Of a stretch of DNA of 30,378 bases, positions 8,784 through 16,660 are shown piece by piece. Position 1 is the stretch's first letter, and every line of letters starts with the position of its first letter. The position numbers were made by a program, and so were the translations under genes. The stretch comes from an uncultured Lachnobacterium sp. (GTDB lineage: Bacteria > Bacillota > Clostridia > Lachnospirales > Lachnospiraceae), in assembly GCA_900549895.1 (NCBI GenBank), contig URQG01000003.1:1-30378 (forward strand), read 5' to 3'. Below the pieces are notes generated by a model. It ran no database searches. It had not been told where the DNA came from and saw only the letters and a program-made list of their open reading frames with translations.

Positions 8784-8818
8784 TTACGGCAAACAGTAAA
8801 GAACAGTAAAACATAAAA

Positions 8819-8850
8819 TCGCCAGTTCCGGGAATCCGGTTCTGGCGAGT
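8819..8850 (+). terminator. Weak terminator-like hairpin
   Basis: TCGCCAG pairs with CTGGCGA across a TT/TT internal loop, with CCGG-GAAT-CCGG at the tip (8819-8847). The downstream T-run is poor (GTGCACACTTTATTTT). It lies between the XRE gene and the convergent kinase gene. Confidence 0.4.
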
Positions 8851-8866
8851 GCACACTTTATTTTCG

Positions 8867-10108
8867 TTATACGGATTTTTTCTCGTGTCGAATCGGAGTT
8901 TGCGCATTGAACACAACGGAGAATACATTCTTGCCGTCCTCGTAGCTGACCGAGATGTGTCCGCCGTGATGTGCTACGATGCTGCTGGCGATGGAGAGCC
9001 CTAATCCGTAGTGCCCGTTGTCCTCTCGTGCTTCATCCGCGCGGAAAAAGCGTTCGAAGAGGCGGTCGCGTGTTTCCTCCGGGATCGGATCGCCGGTGTT
9101 GGCAACCGAGAGGTGAAACTTCTTCGTCTGCAGGTAGGAACGAATCACGATCTCTCCGGCTTGGGGGGTATAACTGATCGCGTTGTTCAAAAGGATGGAC
9201 AGCAGATCCTGAATCTGATCTTCAACACCGTCAATATACATATCTTCCTGAATATCCGTCGTGATGCGGATTTTCTTCTCATACGCAACACTTTCCATCG
9301 GATAAATGATGTCGTATAAAGCGTCATCCACCTGAAATCGTTTCATTGGTGTCTGATTCTGCACAGTGTCAAGGCGCACGAGTGTCAGCATCTTGTTTAC
9401 AAGGGAAATCATACGTTCCGTTTCCTGATTGATATATCCGAGATGCTTGTTATCTGCCGCAACTTCTTTTTGAAGAAGCTGCGTGTTGGCGCGGATGACG
9501 GCAAGCGGAGTTTTCAGTTCGTGGCTGGCATTGGAGATAAACTTTTTTTCGGAATTGATCATTTCTTCGATCGGGCGTGTCAGCCAGCGGGAGAGCGCCC
9601 GTCCGGAAACGGCGAAGAGAAGTATTCCGGCAAGGAGAAGGCCGCCGCACCCATAGAGTGTCGGGAGTGTGGCGCGAAAAGCGGAAGCGCCGCTGATCAG
9701 AATAAGATAGCGCTTGCCGGAGTTGTGTAAATATTTATATAAATATGTGTATTTCAGAAAACGCATGCGTCCGCTCTCATTTGCAGCGATGACACGCTTA
9801 CCCTCTTTCAATAGTTCGTTTTCCGATTTATTGGAGAAGGTGTGAAATAAAATATCCGGCTCTGCATCCGATTCCGAGGACAGGGAATAGACGCAATACG
9901 AGATATCCGTAAGATCCGAATTAAGTCCCTTATAGATAATGAAGTTCTTCCAGTTCTCATCCTTGATTTCTTCCTGTACCTGATCCTCGACATTGAGCAG
10001 GTTTGCGCGGTAAATGTTGTTTGCGTAGATGGAGAGAATACTGATCCACGTGATGGACAAAAGCAAAATAAACAGAAAGCTCATTTTCTTTTGTAAATTT
10101 TTAATCAT
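8867..10108 (-). CDS. Two-component sensor histidine kinase
   Basis: A 413-residue membrane kinase. TM1 spans about residues 9-29, an extracytoplasmic sensor about 30-145, and TM2 about 148-170. The HisKA domain has the phosphoacceptor His196 in SNASHELKTPLAVIRA, and the ATPase domain follows (LLNNAISYTPQ N-box, later GLGLSIA G-box). No full HAMP domain is obvious. ATG 10108 overlaps the end of the response regulator gene (ATGATTAA, 8-bp overlap), with GGAGG just upstream, so the two are translationally coupled. Upstream in-frame starts lie inside the regulator gene and were not used. The signal is unknown; the small external domain suggests a peptide, envelope or ionic stress signal. Confidence 0.92.
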   Translation of the reverse strand: MIKNLQKKMSFLFILLLSITWISILSIYANNIYRANLLNVEDQVQEEIKDENWKNFIIYKGLNSDLTDISYCVYSLSSESDAEPDILFHTFSNKSENELLKEGKRVIAANESGRMRFLKYTYLYKYLHNSGKRYLILISGASAFRATLPTLYGCGGLLLAGILLFAVSGRALSRWLTRPIEEMINSEKKFISNASHELKTPLAVIRANTQLLQKEVAADNKHLGYINQETERMISLVNKMLTLVRLDTVQNQTPMKRFQVDDALYDIIYPMESVAYEKKIRITTDIQEDMYIDGVEDQIQDLLSILLNNAISYTPQAGEIVIRSYLQTKKFHLSVANTGDPIPEETRDRLFERFFRADEAREDNGHYGLGLSIASSIVAHHGGHISVSYEDGKNVFSVVFNAQTPIRHEKKSV

Positions 10109-10790
10109 TGGCTGCCTCCAGAATATATCCGACGCCACGGACGGCACGGATGCGTGTGTTAACCTGTAAATGTTGAAATTTTCGGCGTAGAAACGAAATA
10201 TAAACTTCTACGTTATTGTACTCTGCGTTGGAGTCGTAGCCCCAAATCTTGGTTGCAATCTGCTCCTTTTCAAGAACCTGATTCTGATTGATCAACAGAA
10301 ATTCGCACAGCTGCATCTCTTTTCCGCTGATCTTCATGGATTTACCGGTGTTTATGTTGGAAATCTCACAGGTGTTATTGTCAAAAGCAAGATCACCTGC
10401 ACGAAGAAACTGCATATCGATATCCTGAGAGATACGGCGGCGAGTGATAGCCTGAATACGCATGATCAATTCTTCAATCTCAAAAGGCTTCGTGACATAA
10501 TCATCAGCGCCGACACGGAATCCCTGAAGTTTATCATCGAGTTCCGAACGGGCGGAAAGGATCAGAACCGGAATATGATTTCCGTCCGAACGGAGGGAGG
10601 AAAGAACCTCGTATCCATTCATTTTAGGGAGCATCAGGTCCAAAATGAGTATATCGTAGATGTCACTTGCAGCATCCTCGTATCCTTGTAATCCATCGTT
10701 TGCAATGTCTACCATATAGTTTTCTGCCCGCAGAGCATCCGCAAGTGTGTCTGCCAGACGAAGGTTATCTTCCACTACTAAAATTCGCAT
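10101..10790 (-). CDS. OmpR/PhoB-family response regulator
   Basis: A 229-residue regulator: receiver domain 1-115 with the acidic pocket (VVED), phospho-acceptor Asp51 in LILDLMLP and Lys101 in YVTKPF, then a C-terminal winged helix (RAVRGVGYIL near the end). Start ATG 10790 (MRILVVEDN) has GGAGAG at good spacing. Longer in-frame starts up to 10874 would add a non-domain tail through the promoter region. It is co-transcribed with the kinase gene. Upstream, CCTTGAA is repeated at 11-bp spacing, the period expected for OmpR-family dimers, so autoregulation is possible. No ABC transporter lies beside it, so the regulon cannot be guessed with confidence. Confidence 0.93.
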   Translation of the reverse strand: MRILVVEDNLRLADTLADALRAENYMVDIANDGLQGYEDAASDIYDILILDLMLPKMNGYEVLSSLRSDGNHIPVLILSARSELDDKLQGFRVGADDYVTKPFEIEELIMRIQAITRRRISQDIDMQFLRAGDLAFDNNTCEISNINTGKSMKISGKEMQLCEFLLINQNQVLEKEQIATKIWGYDSNAEYNNVEVYISFLRRKFQHLQVNTRIRAVRGVGYILEAAND

Positions 10791-10833
10791 TGATCTCTCC
10801 ATTATGTAAATATTTTTCTTTTCTTGTAAAAGA

Positions 10834-10851
10834 TTCAAGGTTTCTTCAAGG
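10834..10851 (-). promoter_or_regulatory. CCTTGAA direct repeat, candidate response-regulator site
   Basis: On the minus strand CCTTGAA appears twice with an 11-bp period (10845-10851 and 10834-10840), about 45 bp before the regulator start. The second copy overlaps a possible -35 TTGAAT followed after 17 bp by AAATAT. A third CCTTGAA lies on the plus strand at 10941-10947, facing the lysozyme gene. Confidence 0.4.
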
Positions 10852-10984
10852 AATCCTCTATATGATGATAGCATACATGAAAAGAGATAAACATAGCAAG
10901 TTGAACAGAAATCTTTTTATGGTAAAGCATAACTCATAAACCTTGAAAAAAGATGGAAAAGGGAAAACAATTTCAAATGAGATG

Positions 10985-11147
10985 ATCATATTCTTGCATT
11001 GTCCGATGAGGAACGGATAGAGAGCATGGATGGCTAGTCATACTGCGGATGTGAGTAGAGGTCTATGTAGCTCTATACGGCGGATCGTGTGGGGGAATGA
11101 AATCTCGGGAGTGTAGGGCGCTTGCATGGTAGCGCCCTATATTTTTG
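10985..11147 (+). ncRNA. Candidate structured leader RNA of the GH25 gene
   Basis: Between the response regulator and the lysozyme gene lie about 420 non-coding bases. From about 10985 the sequence is G-rich and hairpin-prone: TCCG-ATGAGGAA-CGGA, TAGAG/CTCTA at about 11054-11073, and the run GTGGGGGAATGAAATCTCGG. It ends in an intrinsic terminator. That is the layout of a riboswitch or other attenuator. I compared it from memory with cyclic-di-GMP, ydaO (c-di-AMP), SAM, lysine, glycine and THF classes and found no convincing match, so the ligand, if any, is unknown. Confidence 0.35.
11115..11147 (+). terminator. Intrinsic terminator upstream of the GH25 gene
   Basis: An 8-bp GC-rich stem TAGGGCGC (11115-11122) / GCGCCCTA (11133-11140) with a 10-nt loop is followed by TATTTTTG. 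It lies about 65 bp before the GH25 start with no + strand gene before it, so it probably acts within the leader. Confidence 0.75.
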
Positions 11148-11212
11148 CCCGTATTCCAATGAAAAGGTTGTTTATAGTCTGATTTGATATGTACGATGGA
11201 GGAAACTTAAAT

Positions 11213-13054
11213 TTGAAAAGAGGAAAAATAAAGTTATTTGTGGCAGGACTGGCAATCTCAGCGGTGTGTATTCTGGCGCCGCATTCGACAGAGGCAGCAG
11301 TGCCTAAGGCACAGATGGATGGTGTTATGGGACAAAGCATCGAAGATGAGATGGTTTATTATGATACAGCGATGGACGATTCGAGATATTCTTTGTTAAA
11401 AAGCGCAATCGCATTATTTTCCGCGACCTCGACGCGGGCGGCAAGTCCCTCTTATACAGATGATTTTCTGGAAAGTTCTTTTGCGGAAGATGGCATCTAC
11501 ACATCAGCAACCTACTATCACAGAGCTGATTATGAAGATTATCAGCTTTTGAACGGAATTGATGTATCCTGGTGGCAGGCAAAGAATAAGAAGACAACCT
11601 TATTGGATTGGGAAAAAGCGCATAATGACGGAATTGATTTCGCATTTGTCCGTGTGGGATCGAGAGATTCCTCAAACGGAAGCATTTATGAAGATACATC
11701 TGCGAATTCGCATATTCAGGCAGCACTCGACAATGATATCAATGTCGGCCTTTATATCTTCTCGCAGGCACTTACGGAGAAGGAAGCGAAAGAGGAAGCC
11801 AATTTCGTACTGAAACAGATTGACAAATATGATTGGGATGTAACGCTTCCGATTGTGATCGACCGTGAAAAAGGCAGCTATAATCGCTTGACTGCAGGAA
11901 AACTGTCCAAGGCGAAGGAGACCGCCGTATGTCAGGCTTTTGCCGATACGATCACCAATGAAGGCTATCAGGCGAGTGTGTATGCATCGTATTCCTGGAT
12001 TAAATCTTATATCAATACCGATGATCTGGAGGATTGCGGCATCTGGATCGCGCGCTACAATAATACGACGACCAGTAATTCCAAGAGAGGGAATGCATAC
12101 GAAGATGTGCCGTATGACTATGACTTCTGGCAGTATTCTTCGACTTCGAAAGTTGATGGATACAGTGGTAATCTGGATACCAACTTCTGGTACAAGGACA
12201 CAAGCATCAAGACGACCGGATTGAAAGCGACGGCAGAGAGTGCGACCGGACCGATTACGTTAAGCTGGAGTAAAGCCGCGGATGATGTGGCCGGGTATCG
12301 TGTGTATCGTTACGATGCGGATCAGGATAAGTATGTTTATCTGAAGTCAACAAGGAGTCGCAAATATGCGGATGAAGATGTGACAAGTGGCAAGACTTAT
12401 CAGTACAAGGTGCGATGCTACTGGACGATCGGAGGAACGAATTATTACGGAAACTATTCATCTGTCATATCGGTAACGACACCACCGGCAAAAGTGACGG
12501 AAGTGGATACAGAAACAAGGAGCAGCACCTATCTGACGTTGAACTGGAAAAAGGTGTCCGGTGCCAGCGGATATCGCATTTACAAATATAATACGAGCAG
12601 CAAGTCCTATGAGAAAGTAACAACGATCTCCAAGGGAAGTACCGTGTCTTATAAGATAACCGGACTTACTGCCGCAACAGAGTATCAGTTTAAAGTCCGT
12701 GCATATAAGAAAACGGATACCGGAACGCTGTGGGGAAGTTCTTCTTCTGCATATAAGGACTGTACGAAGCCGGCGCAGACGAAGAAGCTGAAGGCAGCTA
12801 CGAAATCTTCGGTGGTCACACTGACATGGAGCAAAGTGGCGCGTGCCGGTGGTTATCAGATTTATCGGTACAACAGTAAGACGAAGAAGTATGAGAAGAT
12901 CGCAACGGTCAAAGGCAACAAAACATTTTCTTATAAGAATACGAAACTCAAGAAAGGATCGACGATGAAGTACAAAGTTCGTGCGTATAAGACGTACAAC
13001 GGAACGAATTACTACGGAGCATATTCGGAAGTTGTATCCATCAAAGTAAAATAA
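11213..13054 (+). CDS. Secreted GH25 lysozyme (muramidase) with FN3-like repeats
   Basis: A 613-residue exported peptidoglycan hydrolase. A signal peptide (KRGK then a hydrophobic core, ending near STEA-A) is followed by a spacer and a GH25 domain at about 112-335 with NGIDVSWWQ (Asp117) and the catalytic pair in PIVIDREKG (Asp217, Glu219). Family members cleave the MurNAc-GlcNAc bond. Three fibronectin-III-like repeats follow, each with a GYR(I/V)Y(R/K)Y strand and a YKVRAY-like strand, probably wall or glycan binding. I chose the TTG at 11213 because GGAGG (11198-11202) sits 10 nt upstream; an in-frame ATG at 11189 precedes that site and lacks one of its own. Likely roles are wall turnover, autolysis or killing of neighbours. 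Confidence 0.88.
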   Translation: MKRGKIKLFVAGLAISAVCILAPHSTEAAVPKAQMDGVMGQSIEDEMVYYDTAMDDSRYSLLKSAIALFSATSTRAASPSYTDDFLESSFAEDGIYTSATYYHRADYEDYQLLNGIDVSWWQAKNKKTTLLDWEKAHNDGIDFAFVRVGSRDSSNGSIYEDTSANSHIQAALDNDINVGLYIFSQALTEKEAKEEANFVLKQIDKYDWDVTLPIVIDREKGSYNRLTAGKLSKAKETAVCQAFADTITNEGYQASVYASYSWIKSYINTDDLEDCGIWIARYNNTTTSNSKRGNAYEDVPYDYDFWQYSSTSKVDGYSGNLDTNFWYKDTSIKTTGLKATAESATGPITLSWSKAADDVAGYRVYRYDADQDKYVYLKSTRSRKYADEDVTSGKTYQYKVRCYWTIGGTNYYGNYSSVISVTTPPAKVTEVDTETRSSTYLTLNWKKVSGASGYRIYKYNTSSKSYEKVTTISKGSTVSYKITGLTAATEYQFKVRAYKKTDTGTLWGSSSSAYKDCTKPAQTKKLKAATKSSVVTLTWSKVARAGGYQIYRYNSKTKKYEKIATVKGNKTFSYKNTKLKKGSTMKYKVRAYKTYNGTNYYGAYSEVVSIKVK

Positions 13055-13060
13055 GATGAG

Positions 13061-13102
13061 TATCGTTTTTTACAATACAAAATGAATGAAAGTATCTATA
13101 AT
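13061..13102 (+). promoter_or_regulatory. Promoter of the dehydrogenase operon with shared 22-bp motif
   Basis: 13061-13082 (beginning TATCGTTTTTTACAATAC) is identical to 16569-16590, in front of the next operon. A perfect TATAAT follows at 13097-13102. The -35 position at 17-bp spacing is poor (AATACA, 13074-13079) and overlaps the shared motif, which is what an activator-dependent promoter looks like. The AraC regulator at 17880 is the natural candidate activator. Confidence 0.6.
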
Positions 13103-13115
13103 CAGACACAAGTTA

Positions 13116-13150
13116 GACAAAGGCGTCAACCGGAACGGTTGGCGCTTTTT
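13116..13150 (+). terminator. Leader or post-GH25 intrinsic terminator
   Basis: GCGTCAACC (13123-13131) pairs with GGTTGGCGC (13137-13145) around GGAAC, with one G-T pair, followed by TTTTTG. The stem starts within GACAAAGGCGTCA (13116-13128), the same 13 bases that open the terminator at 16661. It lies downstream of the TATAAT and upstream of the start codon, so it may attenuate the operon as well as end the GH25 transcript. Confidence 0.75.
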
Positions 13151-13186
13151 GTTGTATTTACGGATATGACTAAGGAGGATTGGATT

Positions 13187-13501
13187 ATGGGAAGAATTGA
13201 AAACCACCCTATTCTCGGACCTAGTCCGGAAGGGAAAACAGTTACCTTTTATTATAACGGAACTCCGATGGAGGGACTTGAGGGCGAGCCGATTATGGCC
13301 GCATTAAAAGTCAATGGTGTAATGGTACATCGTTATACCGCTAAAACTCATGAGCCACGCGGTGTCTTCTGTGCGATCGGAAGATGCACCGATTGCGTTA
13401 TGATCGTTGATGGAAAACCGAATGTCAGAACCTGCATCACACCACTGAAGGAAGGAATGAAGGTTGAGACGCAGTACGGGGTTAGCAGTAAGGAGGCTTA
13501 G
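13187..13501 (+). CDS. 2Fe-2S ferredoxin-like small subunit of an amino acid dehydrogenase
   Basis: A 104-residue protein with the plant-ferredoxin-like cluster motif Cys62-x4-Cys67-x2-Cys70-x12-Cys83. This family (HcnA-like; the N-terminal part of sarcosine oxidase alpha) supplies an electron-transfer subunit to multi-component proline, hydroxyproline, opine or sarcosine dehydrogenases. ATG 13187 is preceded by TAAGGAGG; a longer frame starting at 13082 would translate through the promoter and terminator and was rejected. It ends 2 bases before the next gene. Together with the next three genes it should form one complex: this 2Fe-2S protein would pass electrons between the flavin subunits. 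Confidence 0.85.
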   Translation: MGRIENHPILGPSPEGKTVTFYYNGTPMEGLEGEPIMAALKVNGVMVHRYTAKTHEPRGVFCAIGRCTDCVMIVDGKPNVRTCITPLKEGMKVETQYGVSSKEA

Positions 13502-13503
13502 AT

Positions 13504-15096
13504 ATGGAAGTAAAACGTTATGATATGATCGTCGTCGGCGCAGGCCCTGCCGGACTTTCCGCAGCAATCGAAGCTGCAAAACATGGTGTAAAGCCAATTG
13601 TATTTGATGAAAATGCCAGACCGGGCGGTCAGCTTTTTAAACAGATTCATAAATTTTTTGGTTCGAAGGAACATAAAGCCAAGATCAGAGGATTCAAGAT
13701 CGGCGAGGAGCTTCTTGCCGAATCCGAGAAATACGGTGTTGAAGTTGTTTTAAACGCAACGGTTGTCGGATTGTATCCGGACAAGGAAGTTACCGTTCGT
13801 ATCGAGGGCGAGATCAAACATTTCAAGGGAGACAGTATTCTGATCGCGACAGGCGCATCCGAGAACATGGTCAACTTTAAGGGATGGACACTTCCGGGTG
13901 TCATTGGTGCAGGAGCCGCCCAGACAATGATGAACCTTCATCATATCCTTCCGGGCAAGAGGATCCTGATGCTCGGTTCCGGAAACGTTGGTCTGGTTGT
14001 CAGCTTTCAGCTGATGCAGGCCGGATGTGAAGTCGTAGCACTCTGTGATGCTGCTCCGAGAATCGGCGGATACGGTGTACATGCCGCTAAGGTTGCAAGA
14101 TGTGGCGTTCCGTTTTATCTGTCCCACACGATCGTGGAAGCAGAAGGAGACGAATTTGTTACCGGTGTAACGATCGGACAGGTCGGACCGGACTGGAAGA
14201 TCATTCCAGGTACGGAAAAGCATTTTGATGTCAATACGATCTGCCTTGCCGTCGGATTATCTCCGATGTCGCAGCTCCTGGATCAGGCCGGATGCAAGAT
14301 GAAAGATACCAAAGGAGGCTTTGTTCCGGATTGTGATGAGGAAGGACAGACCAGTGTTCCGGGAATCTATGCAGCGGGTGATGTATCCGGTATCGAGGAA
14401 GCCAGCTCCGCAATGATCGAGGGACGTATGAGCGGTATTACGATCGCCGAATACCTCGGCTTTGCAGAAACGGAAGAAAAAGAAGCACGAATCAAAGAAC
14501 TCGAGGCACAGCTTGATACGCTTCGTCAGGGTATGTTTGCTCCGTGCAATCGTGGAAAGAAAATTGAAAAAACAGAGGAAGGTATCGCTATTTCCGAAAA
14601 TCTTCTCACCAATGGTTTTGTCGGAGATGATGAGATCGAGCGTTTCCCGGGTGTGACGAAGCAGAGAAAGATCCATCCGGTCATGGAGTGTACACAGAAT
14701 ATTCCGTGTAACCCGTGTCAGGATGCCTGCAAGCGGGGCTGCATCACGATCGGAAAGAATATTACATCGCTTCCGGTGGTTGACAAAGAACATGAATGTA
14801 TCGGTTGCGGAATGTGTGTCGCAAGCTGCTCCGGACAGGCTATCTTCCTTGTAGAGGAGGATGTGGAGCCGGGATACGGAGAAGTTACGATGCCGTATGA
14901 ATTCATGCCGCTTCCGAAAGTCGGAGATAAAGGCATTGCCTGTGGCAGAAACGGTAAGGAGGTCTGTGAGTGCGAAGTGACCAAGGTTCGTACAAGCCCT
15001 GCGTTTGATCACACGAATCTGCTTACCATTAAAGTCCCGAATGACATGCTTATGAAGGCTCGCTTCTACAGAGCCGAAAAGGAGGCTGCTTTATGA
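13504..15096 (+). CDS. FAD/NAD(P)-binding dehydrogenase subunit fused to a 2[4Fe-4S] ferredoxin domain
   Basis: A 530-residue subunit. Residues 1-320 are a two-dinucleotide-binding flavoprotein: GAGPAG (12-17) for FAD, GSGNVG (158-163) for NAD(P), and GIYAAGDVSG (287-296) closing the FAD site. A charged helical linker (about 321-345) leads to a cysteine-rich C-terminal module with Cys396, 402, 405, 409, 413 and then CIGCGMCVASC (432-442), as in a 2[4Fe-4S] ferredoxin. In the archaeal dye-linked L-proline dehydrogenase the flavin alpha subunit and the ferredoxin delta subunit are separate; here they appear fused. The stop overlaps the next start by ATGA, so the two are coupled. The acceptor is probably ferredoxin or NAD(P). 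Confidence 0.85.
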   Translation: MEVKRYDMIVVGAGPAGLSAAIEAAKHGVKPIVFDENARPGGQLFKQIHKFFGSKEHKAKIRGFKIGEELLAESEKYGVEVVLNATVVGLYPDKEVTVRIEGEIKHFKGDSILIATGASENMVNFKGWTLPGVIGAGAAQTMMNLHHILPGKRILMLGSGNVGLVVSFQLMQAGCEVVALCDAAPRIGGYGVHAAKVARCGVPFYLSHTIVEAEGDEFVTGVTIGQVGPDWKIIPGTEKHFDVNTICLAVGLSPMSQLLDQAGCKMKDTKGGFVPDCDEEGQTSVPGIYAAGDVSGIEEASSAMIEGRMSGITIAEYLGFAETEEKEARIKELEAQLDTLRQGMFAPCNRGKKIEKTEEGIAISENLLTNGFVGDDEIERFPGVTKQRKIHPVMECTQNIPCNPCQDACKRGCITIGKNITSLPVVDKEHECIGCGMCVASCSGQAIFLVEEDVEPGYGEVTMPYEFMPLPKVGDKGIACGRNGKEVCECEVTKVRTSPAFDHTNLLTIKVPNDMLMKARFYRAEKEAAL

Positions 15097-15425
15097 TCGA
15101 TATCAGACAGAAATTAGACGAAATCGGACCGTTTGTTCCGGGTGCAGACGATGGCTTACTGGTATGCAGATGCGAGGAAGTTACCAAAGGAGAGATCCGT
15201 AAGGCGGTTCACGAAGGCATTTTTACCATCGAAGAGATGCGCAGATATTTAAGAAACGGAATGGGGCTCTGTCAGGGACAGACCTGCAGCAGATTGGTGA
15301 AATCCATTATGGTAGCCGAACTGAAGGAAGCGCCGGATTATGTGGAGCCTGCTTCCGCAAGAGCACCTATGAGACCGATTGAAATGGAGATTTTAGGAAA
15401 GGATCAGGGTGGTGAACATGAATAA
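15093..15425 (+). CDS. BFD-like [2Fe-2S]-binding subunit
   Basis: A 110-residue protein whose core (about 21-75) is the bacterioferritin-associated-ferredoxin-like fold: CRCE (Cys25, Cys27) and GLCQGQTC (Cys60, Cys65) are the expected 2Fe-2S ligands. Related domains occur at the C-terminus of HcnB-type flavoproteins and opine oxidase subunits; here it is a separate polypeptide. The start overlaps the previous stop (ATGA), and its own end overlaps the next gene by 8 bp, so all four subunits are likely made in fixed ratio. Its probable role is to relay electrons between the substrate-oxidising flavin and the FAD/NAD subunit. Confidence 0.85.
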   Translation: MIDIRQKLDEIGPFVPGADDGLLVCRCEEVTKGEIRKAVHEGIFTIEEMRRYLRNGMGLCQGQTCSRLVKSIMVAELKEAPDYVEPASARAPMRPIEMEILGKDQGGEHE

Positions 15426-16557
15426 GACAGCAGATGTAATCATTATCGGCGGCGGTGTTGTCGGATGTGCCGCAGCCTACTACCTTGCAAAATCCGGAAC
15501 AAAAAATGTAATCGTACTGGAATCCACCAAGAGTATCGGACACGGCGGAAGTTGTCGTAACGGTGGCGGTGTTCGTCAGTCCGGACGTGATGTCAGAGAA
15601 CTTCCATATGCAATGTACGGCATTCAGCATATGTGGCCGACACTTTCCGAAGAACTCGGTGTGGATGTGGAATATACACAGAAAGGTAACTTACGACTCG
15701 GCAAGACGGAGGCACATTTAAAGAAGCTGCAGACACTTGCCGACAATGCGAAGAAGGTAGGCCTTGGTGTCGAGATGGTCGATGCGAAAGAGGTGCAGGA
15801 GATCTGCCCATATCTTTCCAAAGAAATCATCGGAGCGAGCTGGTGCCCGACCGACGGACATGCCAATCCGCTGACCACAACATTGGGTTATTATAAACGT
15901 TCCTTAGAGCTTGGCGTTTCTTATTATACCGGTGCAAAAGTCGCCACGCTGAAGAAGGTTCGCGGAAAAGTGCGTCAGGTCATCTTGACCGACGGAACGG
16001 TCTTTGAAGGAGAACAGATCATTCTTGCAGCAGGATACGAAAGCCGCGCAATCGCAAGAACGGTAGGTGTGGATCTTCCGATGACCCGCCTGATTGATGA
16101 GATGTTTGTAACCGAGATGCAGCCGCATATGTTTGACATCATGCTCGGTACCGCAGATGCGGATTTCTATGGACATCAGGCACATCATGGCTCCTTTGTA
16201 TTCGGTTCCGAGTGCGGTTATGAGGAAGTGACCGATATGGATGATCCGTCGAAATTATATACCAATTCGATGACACTTTCTGCAAGCTGCCGCGCAGTTA
16301 TGGATTATGTTCCATGTCTGAAGGATGCCAAAGTTGTGCGAAGCTGGTGCGGATGGCTGGATGACGCATTTGACGGCGTCCCGTTCATCGGACCTTGTCC
16401 GGATGCGGAAGGACTGATCGTTGCTTGCGGATTTACCGGTCATGGATTCGGAACTGCTCCGGTTGTCGGACTGATGCTCTCTCAGATGGTGCATGGAGAA
16501 AAAACCGTTGTGGATCTGAGTGCACTTGCTCCGAACCGATTCATGCCGAATAAATAA
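15418..16557 (+). CDS. DAO-family FAD-dependent amino acid dehydrogenase subunit
   Basis: A 379-residue flavoprotein of the D-amino acid oxidase/glycine oxidase/sarcosine oxidase beta family. It has the N-terminal FAD motif IIIGGGVVG (8-16), the family segment GGSCRNGGGVRQ and a C-terminal FAD closure GFTGHGFGTAPVVG. It should be the substrate-oxidising subunit, acting on a secondary or N-substituted amino acid, or on a D-amino acid. I chose ATG 15418 with upstream GGTGGTGA; GTG codons at 15409 and 15412 are alternatives that add two or three residues. The protein is soluble and is the last gene of the first unit. Which substrate it uses cannot be read from sequence; proline, hydroxyproline, sarcosine and opines are all handled by relatives. 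Confidence 0.87.
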   Translation: MNKTADVIIIGGGVVGCAAAYYLAKSGTKNVIVLESTKSIGHGGSCRNGGGVRQSGRDVRELPYAMYGIQHMWPTLSEELGVDVEYTQKGNLRLGKTEAHLKKLQTLADNAKKVGLGVEMVDAKEVQEICPYLSKEIIGASWCPTDGHANPLTTTLGYYKRSLELGVSYYTGAKVATLKKVRGKVRQVILTDGTVFEGEQIILAAGYESRAIARTVGVDLPMTRLIDEMFVTEMQPHMFDIMLGTADADFYGHQAHHGSFVFGSECGYEEVTDMDDPSKLYTNSMTLSASCRAVMDYVPCLKDAKVVRSWCGWLDDAFDGVPFIGPCPDAEGLIVACGFTGHGFGTAPVVGLMLSQMVHGEKTVVDLSALAPNRFMPNK

Positions 16558-16568
16558 AATTAGCTTTC

Positions 16569-16613
16569 TATCGTTTTTTACAATACAAAACGGACAGAGC
16601 AGGCTAATATAAT
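16569..16613 (+). promoter_or_regulatory. Second copy of the shared 22-bp motif with TATAAT
   Basis: 16569-16590 is identical to 13061-13082. TATAAT follows at 16608-16613, 17 bp after the motif. As in the first copy, no good -35 exists except under the motif. A candidate common activator site for the two catabolic operons. Confidence 0.55.
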
Positions 16614-16625
16614 AAGGAATTATAC

Positions 16626-16654
16626 TTGAAATACATAATATTATGTGCTATTTT
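16626..16654 (+). promoter_or_regulatory. Sigma-A-like promoter with palindromic spacer
   Basis: TTGAAA (16626-16631), 17 bp, TATTTT (16649-16654). The spacer carries a perfect 14-bp palindrome, ACATAATATTATGT (16633-16646), a natural repressor operator position. It would transcribe the leader terminator and then the OCD-family gene. Confidence 0.55.
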
Positions 16655-16660
16655 AAAGAG

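Noticed and set aside
10985..11147. Known riboswitch (cyclic-di-GMP, ydaO, SAM, lysine, THF, glycine) before the lysozyme
   Set aside because: None of the conserved cores I can recall is visible; kept only as an unassigned leader.
13082..13186. N-terminal extension of the 2Fe-2S protein from 13082
   Set aside because: It would translate the TATAAT and terminator hairpin; TAAGGAGG immediately before 13187 marks the real start.
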